In this document: one piece after another, positions 8,651-19,126 of the stretch | Layout: each line of letters opens with the position of its first letter | Position numbering within the stretch: position 1 is the first letter of the stretch | From: Maioricimonas rarisocia | GTDB lineage: Bacteria > Planctomycetota > Planctomycetia > Planctomycetales > Planctomycetaceae | Direction: 5' to 3' | Length of the DNA stretch: 64,000 nt | Assembly: GCF_007747795.1 (NCBI RefSeq) | Contig: NZ_CP036275.1 | Span: 6,068,001-6,132,000, forward strand | The notes under the pieces: generated by a model | Databases searched by the model: none | Told to the model about the DNA's origin: nothing | What the model saw: only the letters and a program-made list of their open reading frames with translations | Translations under genes and position numbers: made by a program

Positions 8651-9736
8651 TCAGCGATTGTTGCGGGGAGGGCGACCGTCAGGGCCGTTTTCGCGTCGGT
8701 TGGGCGGCGTACGACCGTTGAAAAAGCGGTCCATGAATCCGCGGGAAGGTCGGCGCTGTGCGTCGCCACCACGATCAGCCGGCGGACGGATGGCCCGCTG
8801 GACGATGCCGATATCGAGCCGCGAGTATTGCCCCAGGTACTCCCGCACCAGTGCCGCGTGGAAGTCTTCCGGCTCGAGCTGCAGCAGTGCGTCCTGTTCC
8901 TCATCGGTCAGGTCGCTGTCGAAGAACGCCCGCAGCTTCTCGTCGGTCGGCACCCGTCGCTGGACTTCGCTGCGGTACTCCCGCAGCAGTCCCTTGACCA
9001 GTGCGCCCATCCAGACCCGCGTCCGCTCCCGGTTATCGCTCGTCCGGTCCAGCGCTGCGCGCAGTTCCTCATCAGACAGTCGGTCGGACAGGCGCTGCTG
9101 CAGTTCCGGCAGCCCCACGATCTGCTGTACCGGCCGTCCCCGGTCGATGAGCATCCGCAGGGCACGCAGGTGCCGTTCGATCCCGCTGAGCGCCTCCAGT
9201 TCCGCTTCTTCGTCGGTCGTCTTGGGAAGCCGTTGAACGATCATGGAAAAGACCGTCTCCAGATCTTCCTCCGACATCCCGGGAACGCCTTCCAACCAGA
9301 CCGGCATTTCTTCGCCGCCGTATTCCTCCTCGGCCTCCCGTTCCCGTTGCTGCTCGACATACTTGCGGGCCAGCGCCAGTCGGGCATCGGGGTCGGTGGT
9401 CTTGCGGAGCTGTTCGCGCTGATAGGCCGGCAATGTCTTGAGCCAGTCGTAGTAATCCCGCATCACCCGGACGATCCGACCGTGGTTGTCCGACTGATCC
9501 GTCTCGAGGGCGACGTGCAGCTGACGGTAATGCTCGCGCTGCTGCGGCGTCAGTTCCCGGTACTCGGAGAAGTTGCGCTCCAGGCGATCCCGCTGCGGCT
9601 GCGTCATCGAGGCAATCCGCCGCTCGCTTCGGGCCAATGCACGCGTCGCCTTTCCGCTCCCAAACAGAAGCGGAGCGACGGCCACCGCCAGTACCGTGGC
9701 GCCTGCCAGCCAGATCTTGCCGCTATTGACCTTCAC
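8651..9736 (-). CDS. membrane-anchored helical protein with LTxxQ-like motif, third gene of sigma-factor operon
   Basis: 361 residues. An N-terminal membrane helix (about 8-27, WLAGATVLAVAVAPLLF) is followed by a long charged alpha-helical region. This includes LTPQQREHYRQL (an LTxxQ-like motif as in Spy/CpxP/CnrX-type helical sensors), several L-x-D-x-E motifs and an acidic stretch EREAEEEYGGEE. The C-terminal ~45 residues are rich in Pro, Arg and Asn and probably disordered. It overlaps the anti-sigma gene by 14 bases, so translation is coupled. The context suggests an extracytoplasmic sensor or effector for the sigma/anti-sigma pair; this is inference. It is similar in style to DUF3106 proteins, but I cannot confirm the family. 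Confidence 0.75.
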   Translation of the reverse strand: MKVNSGKIWLAGATVLAVAVAPLLFGSGKATRALARSERRIASMTQPQRDRLERNFSEYRELTPQQREHYRQLHVALETDQSDNHGRIVRVMRDYYDWLKTLPAYQREQLRKTTDPDARLALARKYVEQQREREAEEEYGGEEMPVWLEGVPGMSEEDLETVFSMIVQRLPKTTDEEAELEALSGIERHLRALRMLIDRGRPVQQIVGLPELQQRLSDRLSDEELRAALDRTSDNRERTRVWMGALVKGLLREYRSEVQRRVPTDEKLRAFFDSDLTDEEQDALLQLEPEDFHAALVREYLGQYSRLDIGIVQRAIRPPADRGGDAQRRPSRGFMDRFFNGRTPPNRRENGPDGRPPRNNR

Positions 9737-10241
9737 GGCCGCCCCCCGTTCTCATCTCCCGCAGCAGTTGCGGCTGGCCGGACAGTCGCTCGAGAAACGT
9801 GAAGTTGTCGACCTCGGCATACTCGTCGAGCCGCTCAATCACCGGCAGGTCCTGCAGCAGCAGGTCCGACTCCCGGGGCACCCAGCGATTGGCCGCCAGG
9901 TACGAGAGCCCTGCCAGCATGACCAGCCCCAGCGTCCAGCCGAACAGTACGGCTCCGCGCCGGGCCAGCCGAACCGTCGGCGATTGCGACAGGTCCGGCC
10001 GGATTCCTTCGAGGCGGGCCGTCGCCAGCGTTTTCTCGGTGAATTCGTTTGGTGCCGCCGGACGGGGCAGCTGATCCAGCAGGTCGTACGTCCGCGAGAG
10101 AAGTTCGACGTCGTTCTGGGCGACGGGGCTCGAGGCCAGCACGGTCTCGATCTCGCGGGTACGGTCCTCGGGCAGTTCGCCATCGAGATAGGCGACGAGA
10201 TCGGCTCGCTGCTCTGCTGAGATTCGGCTCAGTCTGTCCAT
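9723..10241 (-). CDS. anti-sigma factor, single-pass membrane protein
   Basis: 172 residues from ATG at 10241. The cytoplasmic N-terminus has the anti-sigma pattern DLVAYLDGELPEDRTREIETVLASSP; it lacks the HxxxCxxC zinc motif, so it is a non-zinc type. A membrane helix lies at about 92-118 (LFGWTLGLVMLAGLSYLAA), followed by a short external tail. An upstream in-frame GTG at 10292 overlaps the sigma stop codon as GTGA and would add 17 residues; it would fit translational coupling, so the start is not certain. It is expected to hold the upstream ECF sigma factor inactive at the membrane. Confidence 0.8.
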   Translation of the reverse strand: MDRLSRISAEQRADLVAYLDGELPEDRTREIETVLASSPVAQNDVELLSRTYDLLDQLPRPAAPNEFTEKTLATARLEGIRPDLSQSPTVRLARRGAVLFGWTLGLVMLAGLSYLAANRWVPRESDLLLQDLPVIERLDEYAEVDNFTFLERLSGQPQLLREMRTGGGREGQ

Positions 10242-10288
10242 CGACGACGTCTGCTTAAGAGGGCCGGCAGTGGTCTGCCGGATCGGGG

Positions 10289-10900
10289 TCACTTCACATA
10301 CGTTTCGAGGGCCGCTCGCAGGTTCTCACGGGCGCGGGAAAGCAACGACTTCACGGCCTGGGGGGACATGTCGAGAGCCTCGCCGATATCGACATAGCTC
10401 ATCTCTTCAAACTTATGCAGCAGAATCGCCATCCGCTGCCGGTCGTTGAGTGTCAGGATCGCTTCGCGGACCCGTTCCTGCAGTTCGCTGCGGTCCAGCT
10501 GCCGGGCCGGCATCAGCGCCGATTTTTCGGGAACGAGCTGCTCGGCGGGTCGTGCGGCCTGCGAATCGGAATCGCTTCCCCGGAACGCGACCTCCTTGCG
10601 CCGCCCTTTGCTGCGCCGCGAATTGCTGGCCAGATTATGGGCGATCCGGAAGACCCACGTCGAGAACCGGGCGTTCGGTTCGTACCCGTGCCGGGCCCGG
10701 TAGATCCGCAGAAACACTTCCTGCGCGAGATCCTCGGCCTGGTCGCGCTCTCCGAGCATATTCGCAAAGATGCTCACCAGCCGGTCCTGATAATTCCGGA
10801 CCAGCTTCGCGAACGCGTCGTCATCGTTGTCCCGGACGCGCAACATCAGTTGCACCTCCGGATCCCGCAGATACGGCGATGTCGTTTCCGTGGTTACCAC
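10289..10900 (-). CDS. RNA polymerase ECF sigma factor (RpoE-like)
   Basis: 203 residues with sigma region 2 (about 25-95: FAKLVRNYQDRLVSIFANMLG, then DQAEDLAQEVFLRIYRA and FSTWVFRIAHNLASN). Region 4 (about 140-195) has LNDRQRMAILLHKFEEMSYVDIGEALDMSPQAVKSLLSRARENL. The linker (about 105-135) is longer than usual and charged. It directs RNA polymerase to a stress or envelope regulon that likely includes its own promoter in the 170-base divergent region before the eboE-like gene. It is the first gene of a three-gene operon with the anti-sigma factor and a helical membrane protein. Confidence 0.93.
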   Translation of the reverse strand: MVTTETTSPYLRDPEVQLMLRVRDNDDDAFAKLVRNYQDRLVSIFANMLGERDQAEDLAQEVFLRIYRARHGYEPNARFSTWVFRIAHNLASNSRRSKGRRKEVAFRGSDSDSQAARPAEQLVPEKSALMPARQLDRSELQERVREAILTLNDRQRMAILLHKFEEMSYVDIGEALDMSPQAVKSLLSRARENLRAALETYVK

Positions 10901-10988
10901 GTTTCAGTTCACCAGAATCGCTGTCATCCCTCCAGAAAGTTCACAGGGATCACAGTCGGGACATGCACTCCACGCGTTGGGGACGGCC

Positions 10989-11018
10989 AGGACACCGTCT
11001 GCTCAAACCTGTTATGAT
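10989..11018 (+). promoter_or_regulatory. candidate sigma70-type promoter for the eboE-like gene
   Basis: AGGACA at 10989-10994 (4 of 6 match to the -35 consensus) and TATGAT at 11013-11018 (5 of 6 match to TATAAT) are separated by 18 bases. The -10 lies 55 bases before the ATG at 11073. The region is shared with the divergent ECF sigma gene, whose own promoter is not evident. Confidence 0.4.
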
Positions 11019-11072
11019 ACCTTACCCTGCGCAGACAGACAAACTTCCATCCCCGCCGGTGCCTTCAACCTT

Positions 11073-12254
11073 ATGTCACTCAGCACGCTGCCGCTCAGTT
11101 ATTGCACCAACGTTCATCCCGGGCAGACCGTCGACCAGGTGATTGCCGGTCTCGAGCAGTACACCGTGCCGATGTCCCGCCAGGTCGCCGGCCCCGTCGC
11201 CGCGGGCCTCTGGCTCGCTCAGCCGGTCATCGCCGAACTCGAAGCACAGCCGGCCGGTCTCGAAAAGCTGCGGCAGCTGCTCGGGGCACATGGCCTCTCG
11301 TGCTACACGCTCAACGCCTTCCCCTACGGCGATTTCCACAGCGAACGGGTGAAGGAAAACGTCTACATTCCCGACTGGAGTGCCCCCGACCGGCTCGACT
11401 ACACCAGCGAGTGTGCCGACGTGCTGGCCAGACTGATGCCCGAAGGATGCGAGGGAAGCATTTCGACGGTGCCGCTCGGCTTCAAGGAACTCCCCCACCA
11501 ACCGGATTTCGTCGACCGCTGCATCGACAACCTGCTCTCGCTGGCGGACCGGCTCGATCAGATCCACGACGAGACCGGCCGCGTCATTCGCCTGGCGATC
11601 GAGCCCGAGCCGTTCTGCGAGCTCGAAACCACGCCCGAAACAATTGCGTTCTTCGAGCAGATGTTCGAACGTGCCGAAAGCGCCCGGATGCTCGACGTCG
11701 CCCGACGTCACCTCGGTGTCTGTTACGACGTCTGCCATCAGGCGGTGGAGTTCGAGGACGTCGCCGGTTCGATCGCCGAACTCCAGGCCGCCGACATCCG
11801 CATCAACAAGGTGCACATCACCTGTGCGATTCAGCTGGCGGCCCCCGGCGAAGATGCCGACGCCCGGGCGGCTCTGGCCCGCTACGTCGAACCCCGCTAC
11901 CTGCACCAGACAATGGCCCGCACGAGCGACGGAACCGTTCACCGAATCGTCGACCTGACGACGCAGGCCTGCCTCGAACCACCGCAGGAGTTCCTCGATG
12001 CGGAGATGTGGCGGATCCACTTTCACGTTCCAGTGAATGCCGAATCACTCGGCCCTCTACAGACTACCCGCGGCGAACTGGTGCAAGCCCTCACCGCCAT
12101 CCAGTCACTCGAGTACGCCCCGCATCTCGAAGTCGAAACCTATACGTGGGAAGTCCTGCCGGAAGGAAACCAGCAGAACCTGGTCGACGGCCTGGCAGCC
12201 GAACTGACCGCCACACAGCAACTGTTGAGTGGACTGCAGAATGACTTCAGCTGA
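11073..12254 (+). CDS. eboE: EboE-like TIM-barrel protein
   Basis: 393 residues resembling EboE ('metabolite traffic protein EboE'), a xylose-isomerase-like TIM-barrel protein. The family opening SYCTNVHPG is present, then YTLNAFPYGDFHSERVKENVYIPDW, EGSISTVPLGFKEL, LAIEPEPFCELE, CYDVCHQAVEFED and WRIHFHVPVN. Conserved Glu, Asp and His residues at barrel strand ends suggest metal and sugar-phosphate-like substrate binding. In other bacteria eboE belongs to eboABCDEF, linked to export of secondary-metabolite precursors such as scytonemin; here the other ebo genes are absent. ATG at 11073 was chosen because longer in-frame ORF sequence upstream runs through the promoter. It overlaps the next gene by 14 bases. 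Confidence 0.82.
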   Translation: MSLSTLPLSYCTNVHPGQTVDQVIAGLEQYTVPMSRQVAGPVAAGLWLAQPVIAELEAQPAGLEKLRQLLGAHGLSCYTLNAFPYGDFHSERVKENVYIPDWSAPDRLDYTSECADVLARLMPEGCEGSISTVPLGFKELPHQPDFVDRCIDNLLSLADRLDQIHDETGRVIRLAIEPEPFCELETTPETIAFFEQMFERAESARMLDVARRHLGVCYDVCHQAVEFEDVAGSIAELQAADIRINKVHITCAIQLAAPGEDADARAALARYVEPRYLHQTMARTSDGTVHRIVDLTTQACLEPPQEFLDAEMWRIHFHVPVNAESLGPLQTTRGELVQALTAIQSLEYAPHLEVETYTWEVLPEGNQQNLVDGLAAELTATQQLLSGLQNDFS

Positions 12255-13455
12255 CGGGCCTGCGAGCGGCGACGCCCTCTCCGGATTCGACTGGGAGCAG
12301 CACCGCGCTGCATGGTCCCTGCAGGAAGGGGTGACGTACCTCAACCACGGATCCTTCGGCCCTTCGCCGCTGGTCGTCCAGACAGAGCGGGAGCGCTGGT
12401 CCCGGGAACTCGAACGGCAGCCGATGGACTTTCTGGTCCGCCGGCTCGAGCCGCTGCTCGATGACGCTCTGGCCGCATTGGGACGCTTTCTCGGCAGCCG
12501 CCCCGATGAGCTGACGTTCGTTCCGAACGCGACCGTCGGCATGAACATCGTCGCGAACAACGTGCAGTTGCAGCCCGGCGACGAAGTACTGCTCACCGAC
12601 CACGAGTACGGCGCGGTCATCCGGATCTGGGGGCGGTTCTGCCAGGCCGCCGGCGCCCGCACGGTCCTCGCACGCCTGCCGCTGCCCCTGACCTCCGTCG
12701 ACGACGTTGTCGACACGCTCTTCGAGCAGGTCACGGACCGAACGAAGCTGATTGTCGTCAGTCACGTCACCTCGCAGACAGCCACGATCCTGCCGGTCGC
12801 CGCCATCTGTCGGCGGGCTCGCGAGCGGGGCATCGCCGTCTGTGTCGACGGCCCGCATGCCCCGGCACAGGTGCCAGTCGATCTGCGCGAAATTGACTGC
12901 GACTACTACACGGCCAGTCTGCACAAATGGGTCAGCGCGCCGTTCGGCAGTGGCTTTCTGTACGTGCGCCCACGTCACAAGCAGGGCCTGAAGCCCGCCA
13001 TCACCAGTTGGGGACGCAGCCTGTCCGGACGCGATCCCGCCTGGCAGGACGAGTTTCACTGGTTCGGCACGTACGATCCGGCCCCGTTTCTGGCCGTTCC
13101 GGCGGCAGTTCGCTTCCTCGAAGAGATTGGACTCGACCGGTTTCGCCAGCAGACGCACGCGCTGGTCCGATCTGCCCGCGAGCGGATCATGGCCGTCACC
13201 GGCGGCGAGCCTCTTACGGCGGATTCCCCCGACTGGTACGGCTCGATGGTCACCCTGCCGCTCCCGAACGTCCCCCGTTCAGATGCCTGGCCGGGCAAGC
13301 CCCACCCGCTGCAGGTCGCGCTGTGGGAGCGGTACCGGATTGAAGTCCCGGTCTTCGAATGGCAGAACCGTCTCTGCCTGCGCATTTCCTGCCACCTCTA
13401 CAACACGCCCACCGACATCGACCGGCTTGTTGAGGCGCTCTCAGAGCTGGTCTGA
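12241..13455 (+). CDS. class V aminotransferase (isopenicillin N epimerase-like)
   Basis: 404-residue PLP enzyme of fold type I, aminotransferase class V. YLNHGSFGPSP (about 33-43) is the isopenicillin N epimerase-like N-terminal motif. FVPNATVGMN binds the cofactor phosphate, VDGPHAPAQ carries D203 for the pyridine nitrogen and H207, and SLHKW supplies the Schiff-base lysine K229. The C-terminal domain includes FEWQNRLCLRISCHLYNT. The reaction could be epimerase, aminotransferase or Cys-desulfurase-like; the substrate is not predictable. It starts at ATG 12241 inside the end of the eboE-like gene, so the two are translated together and probably serve one pathway. Confidence 0.88.
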   Translation: MTSADGPASGDALSGFDWEQHRAAWSLQEGVTYLNHGSFGPSPLVVQTERERWSRELERQPMDFLVRRLEPLLDDALAALGRFLGSRPDELTFVPNATVGMNIVANNVQLQPGDEVLLTDHEYGAVIRIWGRFCQAAGARTVLARLPLPLTSVDDVVDTLFEQVTDRTKLIVVSHVTSQTATILPVAAICRRARERGIAVCVDGPHAPAQVPVDLREIDCDYYTASLHKWVSAPFGSGFLYVRPRHKQGLKPAITSWGRSLSGRDPAWQDEFHWFGTYDPAPFLAVPAAVRFLEEIGLDRFRQQTHALVRSARERIMAVTGGEPLTADSPDWYGSMVTLPLPNVPRSDAWPGKPHPLQVALWERYRIEVPVFEWQNRLCLRISCHLYNTPTDIDRLVEALSELV

Positions 13456-13678
13456 TCCGCCGGATTCCGCCCTTCTGCATCGCGCGACACCCGGGGAGCC
13501 TCCCATGCCCCCCGGGGACTCCACCCCTGCCCGGTTTGCATCAAACCGCATCAATGGGTTAAGGTGAAGTTTCCGGGCTGCTGCTGCGGGTCAGGTGTGA
13601 CGTCGTCTTTCTGAATTCCCACCCGTACATGCCGGCGGTTTTGCTGCCGGCTCCCGCCCTTACCGCGAGAGTACTGCC

Positions 13679-16336
<2,658 letters not shown>

Positions 16337-16574
16337 CACTGGCAGCAGAATACTGTGGGTCATCACACCGCCCGCGCCGGCACGGTCGTTTGTAGCGACC
16401 GCAGCGGGCAGAGGCGGCGAGGCAAATGAAGGAGGTTTGTCCGGCAGGATCAACCGATACACTGGAGAGAGCACCAAGTGATCCGCGGTGCCGTCACTCG
16501 CGTTACCCACAATGTCCCGGCGAATCGACACGACCGGCCGGGAAGCGATGGCGGCCCCCTCCGGGAGATCGGTC

Positions 16575-16832
16575 ATGACCCCGCCGGAAGAAACCCTCCG
16601 ACGACTTGAACGGAAAGTGGACGTCCTGACGTGGCTGGTGGGAATTGTCGCGCTCGTGCTGATCGCCGATCAGTTTTCGCCGCAGTTCCTGGCCGGCACG
16701 TTGCTGGGAGCGGTCGCGCTGCTCGTAGCGCTGTCGGTTTCGAAGGGACTCCGCACCCACCTGCCCGACTTCGCCCACTGGCTGGGTCGGGTGTTCCGCA
16801 GACTTTTTGCCGGCTCGACGCCGGCTGAGTAG
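16575..16832 (+). CDS. small two-helix membrane protein between the cytochrome and DUF1501 genes
   Basis: 85 residues. A short amphipathic start (PPEETLRRLERKVDVLT) is followed by two adjacent membrane helices (about 18-34, LVGIVALVLIADQF, and 38-58, LAGTLLGAVALLVALSV), then a basic tail. ATG at 16575 has GGGAG 7 bases upstream, which selects it over ATG at 16488. I do not recognise a family. It lies 238 bases after the cytochrome gene and 74 before the DUF1501 gene, so it may be an assembly or anchoring partner; that is inference from position only. Confidence 0.6.
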   Translation: MTPPEETLRRLERKVDVLTWLVGIVALVLIADQFSPQFLAGTLLGAVALLVALSVSKGLRTHLPDFAHWLGRVFRRLFAGSTPAE

Positions 16833-16906
16833 GCGAGTTCGCGACGGGCCCTTCGCGAACCGCCGTCGGCCAGGAAGGCCGGGACCAGAGCGAAAGGTCA
16901 TCTGGC

Positions 16907-18298
16907 ATGACGATCCCGACTCCCGACTTCAACCGCCAATTGTGCAACCGCCGACAGATGCTCAAGTCCGCCACCTGCGGACTTGGTTACCTGGCGTTCG
17001 CCGGCCTTGCCCAGCAGCAGGCCCAGGCCGGCCCGCTCGCACCGAAGATGCCGCATCACCCGCCCCGCGCCCGGCGGATGATCTTCCTGCATATGCGGGG
17101 TGGCCCTTCGGCGATGGAGACGTTCGAGTACAAGCCCGAACTCAACGTCCGCGAAGGGGAAGCCGGCAAGGCGAAAAACCGCAAACTGGTCTCCAGCAAG
17201 TGGGACTGGAAGCGCCGCGGCGAGAGCGGACTCTGGGTCTCTGACCTGGTGAAACACCAGGCGGAACATGCCGACGATCTCTGCGTTCTGTCCGGCATGC
17301 ACACCGACATCGCCAATCACACGCCGGCCATGCTGCAGCTGCACACCGGCAGCTTCGCGTTCACCCGTCCCTCGATGGGAGCCTGGCTGCTGTACGGTCT
17401 GGGAAGCGAGAACCAGAACCTGCCCGGCTTTGTCAGCATTTCGCCTCCGCTGATCAACGGCGGCACCAAGAACTACGGGGCGGCGTTTCTGCCCGCGGTC
17501 TATCAGGGGACGGCGATCGGCGATATCAAGACACCGGTCCGCCAGGCGAAGATCGGCAACATCAATAACCCGCAGTACACGTCGACCCTGCAGCGCGAGC
17601 AGCTGGACGTCATCCAGTCGCTCAACGAGCGGATGGCACGACGTGACCCGGCCGACAGCCAGATCGACGGCGTCATCGAGTCATACGAACTGGCCTTCCG
17701 CATGCAGTCCGAACTGCCGGCTGTGATGGACCTCTCGGCAGAAACGCAGTCCACACTGGAAAGTTACGGGATCGGCGACGGCAAGCCGAGCGATAACTTC
17801 GGTCGCCAATGTCTGCTCGCCCGTCGCATGATCGAAGCGGGTGTGCGGCATGTCGAAGTCTGCGACGAATTCTGGGATCAGCATGGCGGCCTGGTGAAGG
17901 GGCACAATGCCCGGGCCGCAGCGACCGATCAGCCGATCGGCGCCCTGCTGACCGACCTGAAGCAGCGAGGCATGCTCGAAGACACACTTGTCGTCTGGGG
18001 CGGCGAATTCGGACGCACGCCCGATACGGCCCGCAAGGACTTCGACGGCCGCGATCACAACGCCAACGGCTACACGATGTGGATGGCGGGCGGCGGCGTG
18101 AAGGGGGGCTTCCAGTACGGTGCGACCGACGAACTGGGCTACGAAGCTGTCGAAGGACGCGTCCACCTGCACGACCTGCACGCGACGATCCTGCACCTGC
18201 TGGGACTCGACCACACGCAACTGACGTACCGATACGCCGGCCGCGACTTCCGGCTGACCGATGTCCACGGACGGGTCGTCAGCGAGATCCTCGCATGA
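16907..18298 (+). CDS. DUF1501 protein with Tat-type signal
   Basis: 463 residues. The N-terminus NRRQMLKSATCGLGYLAF is a twin-arginine-like signal, consistent with export of a folded protein. The body is DUF1501, a distant member of the alkaline phosphatase/sulfatase fold: IFLHMRGGPSAMETFEYKP near the start, GVRHVEVCDEFWDQHGG, VVWGGEFGRTPD and GRDHNANGYTMWMAGGGVKGG toward the end. These carry His and Asp residues that could bind metal. The activity is undefined. It closes a cluster with the DUF1549/DUF1553 cytochrome, the standard planctomycete pair. Confidence 0.92.
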   Translation: MTIPTPDFNRQLCNRRQMLKSATCGLGYLAFAGLAQQQAQAGPLAPKMPHHPPRARRMIFLHMRGGPSAMETFEYKPELNVREGEAGKAKNRKLVSSKWDWKRRGESGLWVSDLVKHQAEHADDLCVLSGMHTDIANHTPAMLQLHTGSFAFTRPSMGAWLLYGLGSENQNLPGFVSISPPLINGGTKNYGAAFLPAVYQGTAIGDIKTPVRQAKIGNINNPQYTSTLQREQLDVIQSLNERMARRDPADSQIDGVIESYELAFRMQSELPAVMDLSAETQSTLESYGIGDGKPSDNFGRQCLLARRMIEAGVRHVEVCDEFWDQHGGLVKGHNARAAATDQPIGALLTDLKQRGMLEDTLVVWGGEFGRTPDTARKDFDGRDHNANGYTMWMAGGGVKGGFQYGATDELGYEAVEGRVHLHDLHATILHLLGLDHTQLTYRYAGRDFRLTDVHGRVVSEILA

Positions 18299-18582
18299 TG
18301 AAAAACGACATCGCGTCGACTCCAGTTTCCGATGCAGCCGAGCGCAAAGTGCGTTGCGTTTCGAACACCTGAAGCCTCCGGTCAACAGGCCGGTTTCCCG
18401 CGGGCATCATCGGGTCGGTTCATCGCGCGTGATCGCTCCAGTCGCGCCACCCGGCGCGACTGCACCACCCGACTAATCGGAACAATCAACACGACCAGCA
18501 AGGATCCCGGGCATCGCGTACTTTTACTGGACAGCGCAGCATCTGCACTCGGCAGCGGTCTGCAAGCAGTCGATCTTTAACA

Positions 18583-18604
18583 GCACAGTCACGCCAGACT
18601 GTGC
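18583..18604 (+). repeat. 8-bp perfect inverted repeat upstream of csrA
   Basis: GCACAGTC and GACTGTGC flank the 6-base loop ACGCCA. No T-run follows, so it is not a classical terminator. It may end the DUF1501 transcript, be an operator, or fold in the csrA leader 170 bases before the start codon. Confidence 0.5.
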
Positions 18605-18751
18605 AGATTAACGGTCATGTCCGGACGGCCAGAGTCATCGCCTCCGGACAACCAGCGGCCAACCGCATGGAGGCTGCAGCCGAATTGTCCAGTCACAGAA
18701 GACATCACCGCGTTGCACGGTCAGACGCCCGCACCACCGCAACGCGTCGAG

Positions 18752-18771
18752 ACAGGAACAAGGAGTCAGGA
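18752..18771 (+). promoter_or_regulatory. candidate CsrA-binding leader overlapping the csrA ribosome-binding site
   Basis: Three GGA cores occur at 18755, 18762 and 18769, exactly 7 bases apart. Two lie in contexts close to the CsrA consensus core ACARGGA: ACAGGA, and ACAAGGA, which matches in full. The middle one is the Shine-Dalgarno AAGGAG. Binding of CsrA dimers here would block ribosome access, giving negative autoregulation, as known in gamma-proteobacteria. In planctomycetes this is inference. Confidence 0.5.
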
Positions 18772-18773
18772 CG

Positions 18774-18992
18774 ATGCTGGTACTGTCGAGACATCGCGAT
18801 GAGAGCATCATCATCGGCGACAACATTGTGATCACGATCGTCGACATTCGAGGCGACAAGGTCCGTCTGGGAATTCAGGCCCCCACCGAGATTCCGGTGC
18901 ATCGGCAGGAAATCTACGACGCGATCCAGCGCGAGAAGGCCCGGTCCCAGAATCCGACCGGCAATGTCAACGACGCGGGTCGCACCGAGTAA
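18774..18992 (+). CDS. csrA: carbon storage regulator CsrA
   Basis: 72 residues, normal length for the family. It begins [25 protein letters not shown] and continues [22 protein letters not shown], the conserved RNA-binding beta-strand core with R44 within the IPVHR motif. It acts as a dimer that binds GGA motifs in mRNA leaders and controls translation or stability; typical targets are motility, biofilm and carbon storage genes. It has AAGGAG 10 bases before the ATG. No fliW or flagellin gene is adjacent. It stands alone, with a convergent permease gene downstream. Confidence 0.95.
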   Translation: MLVLSRHRDESIIIGDNIVITIVDIRGDKVRLGIQAPTEIPVHRQEIYDAIQREKARSQNPTGNVNDAGRTE

Positions 18993-19126
18993 CGTCGACG
19001 ACCGCGGCTCGCACCATCCGCAGCCGCCGCTACGAGCGTCCAGCCCGGTCGATCCGCCCGGGCCTGCGACGCAACCGAGCCAACGAACGTTCACGGCGTT
19101 GCCTGCCTGGCGGGTGACGCCGTTTC

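Larger units (their letters stand above)
18299..18773. other. 475-base leader region between DUF1501 gene and csrA
   Basis: No convincing protein gene is seen; the only short reading frame at the left edge has no recognisable features. It contains an 8-bp perfect inverted repeat at 18583-18604 and the GGA-rich csrA ribosome-binding region at its right end. The csrA promoter is expected here, but no clear -35/-10 pair was found. Confidence 0.5.

Noticed and set aside
13629-13650. Inverted repeat GCCGGC/GCCGGC before the first cytochrome gene
   Set aside because: Only 6 bp and self-complementary GC; common by chance at this GC content.
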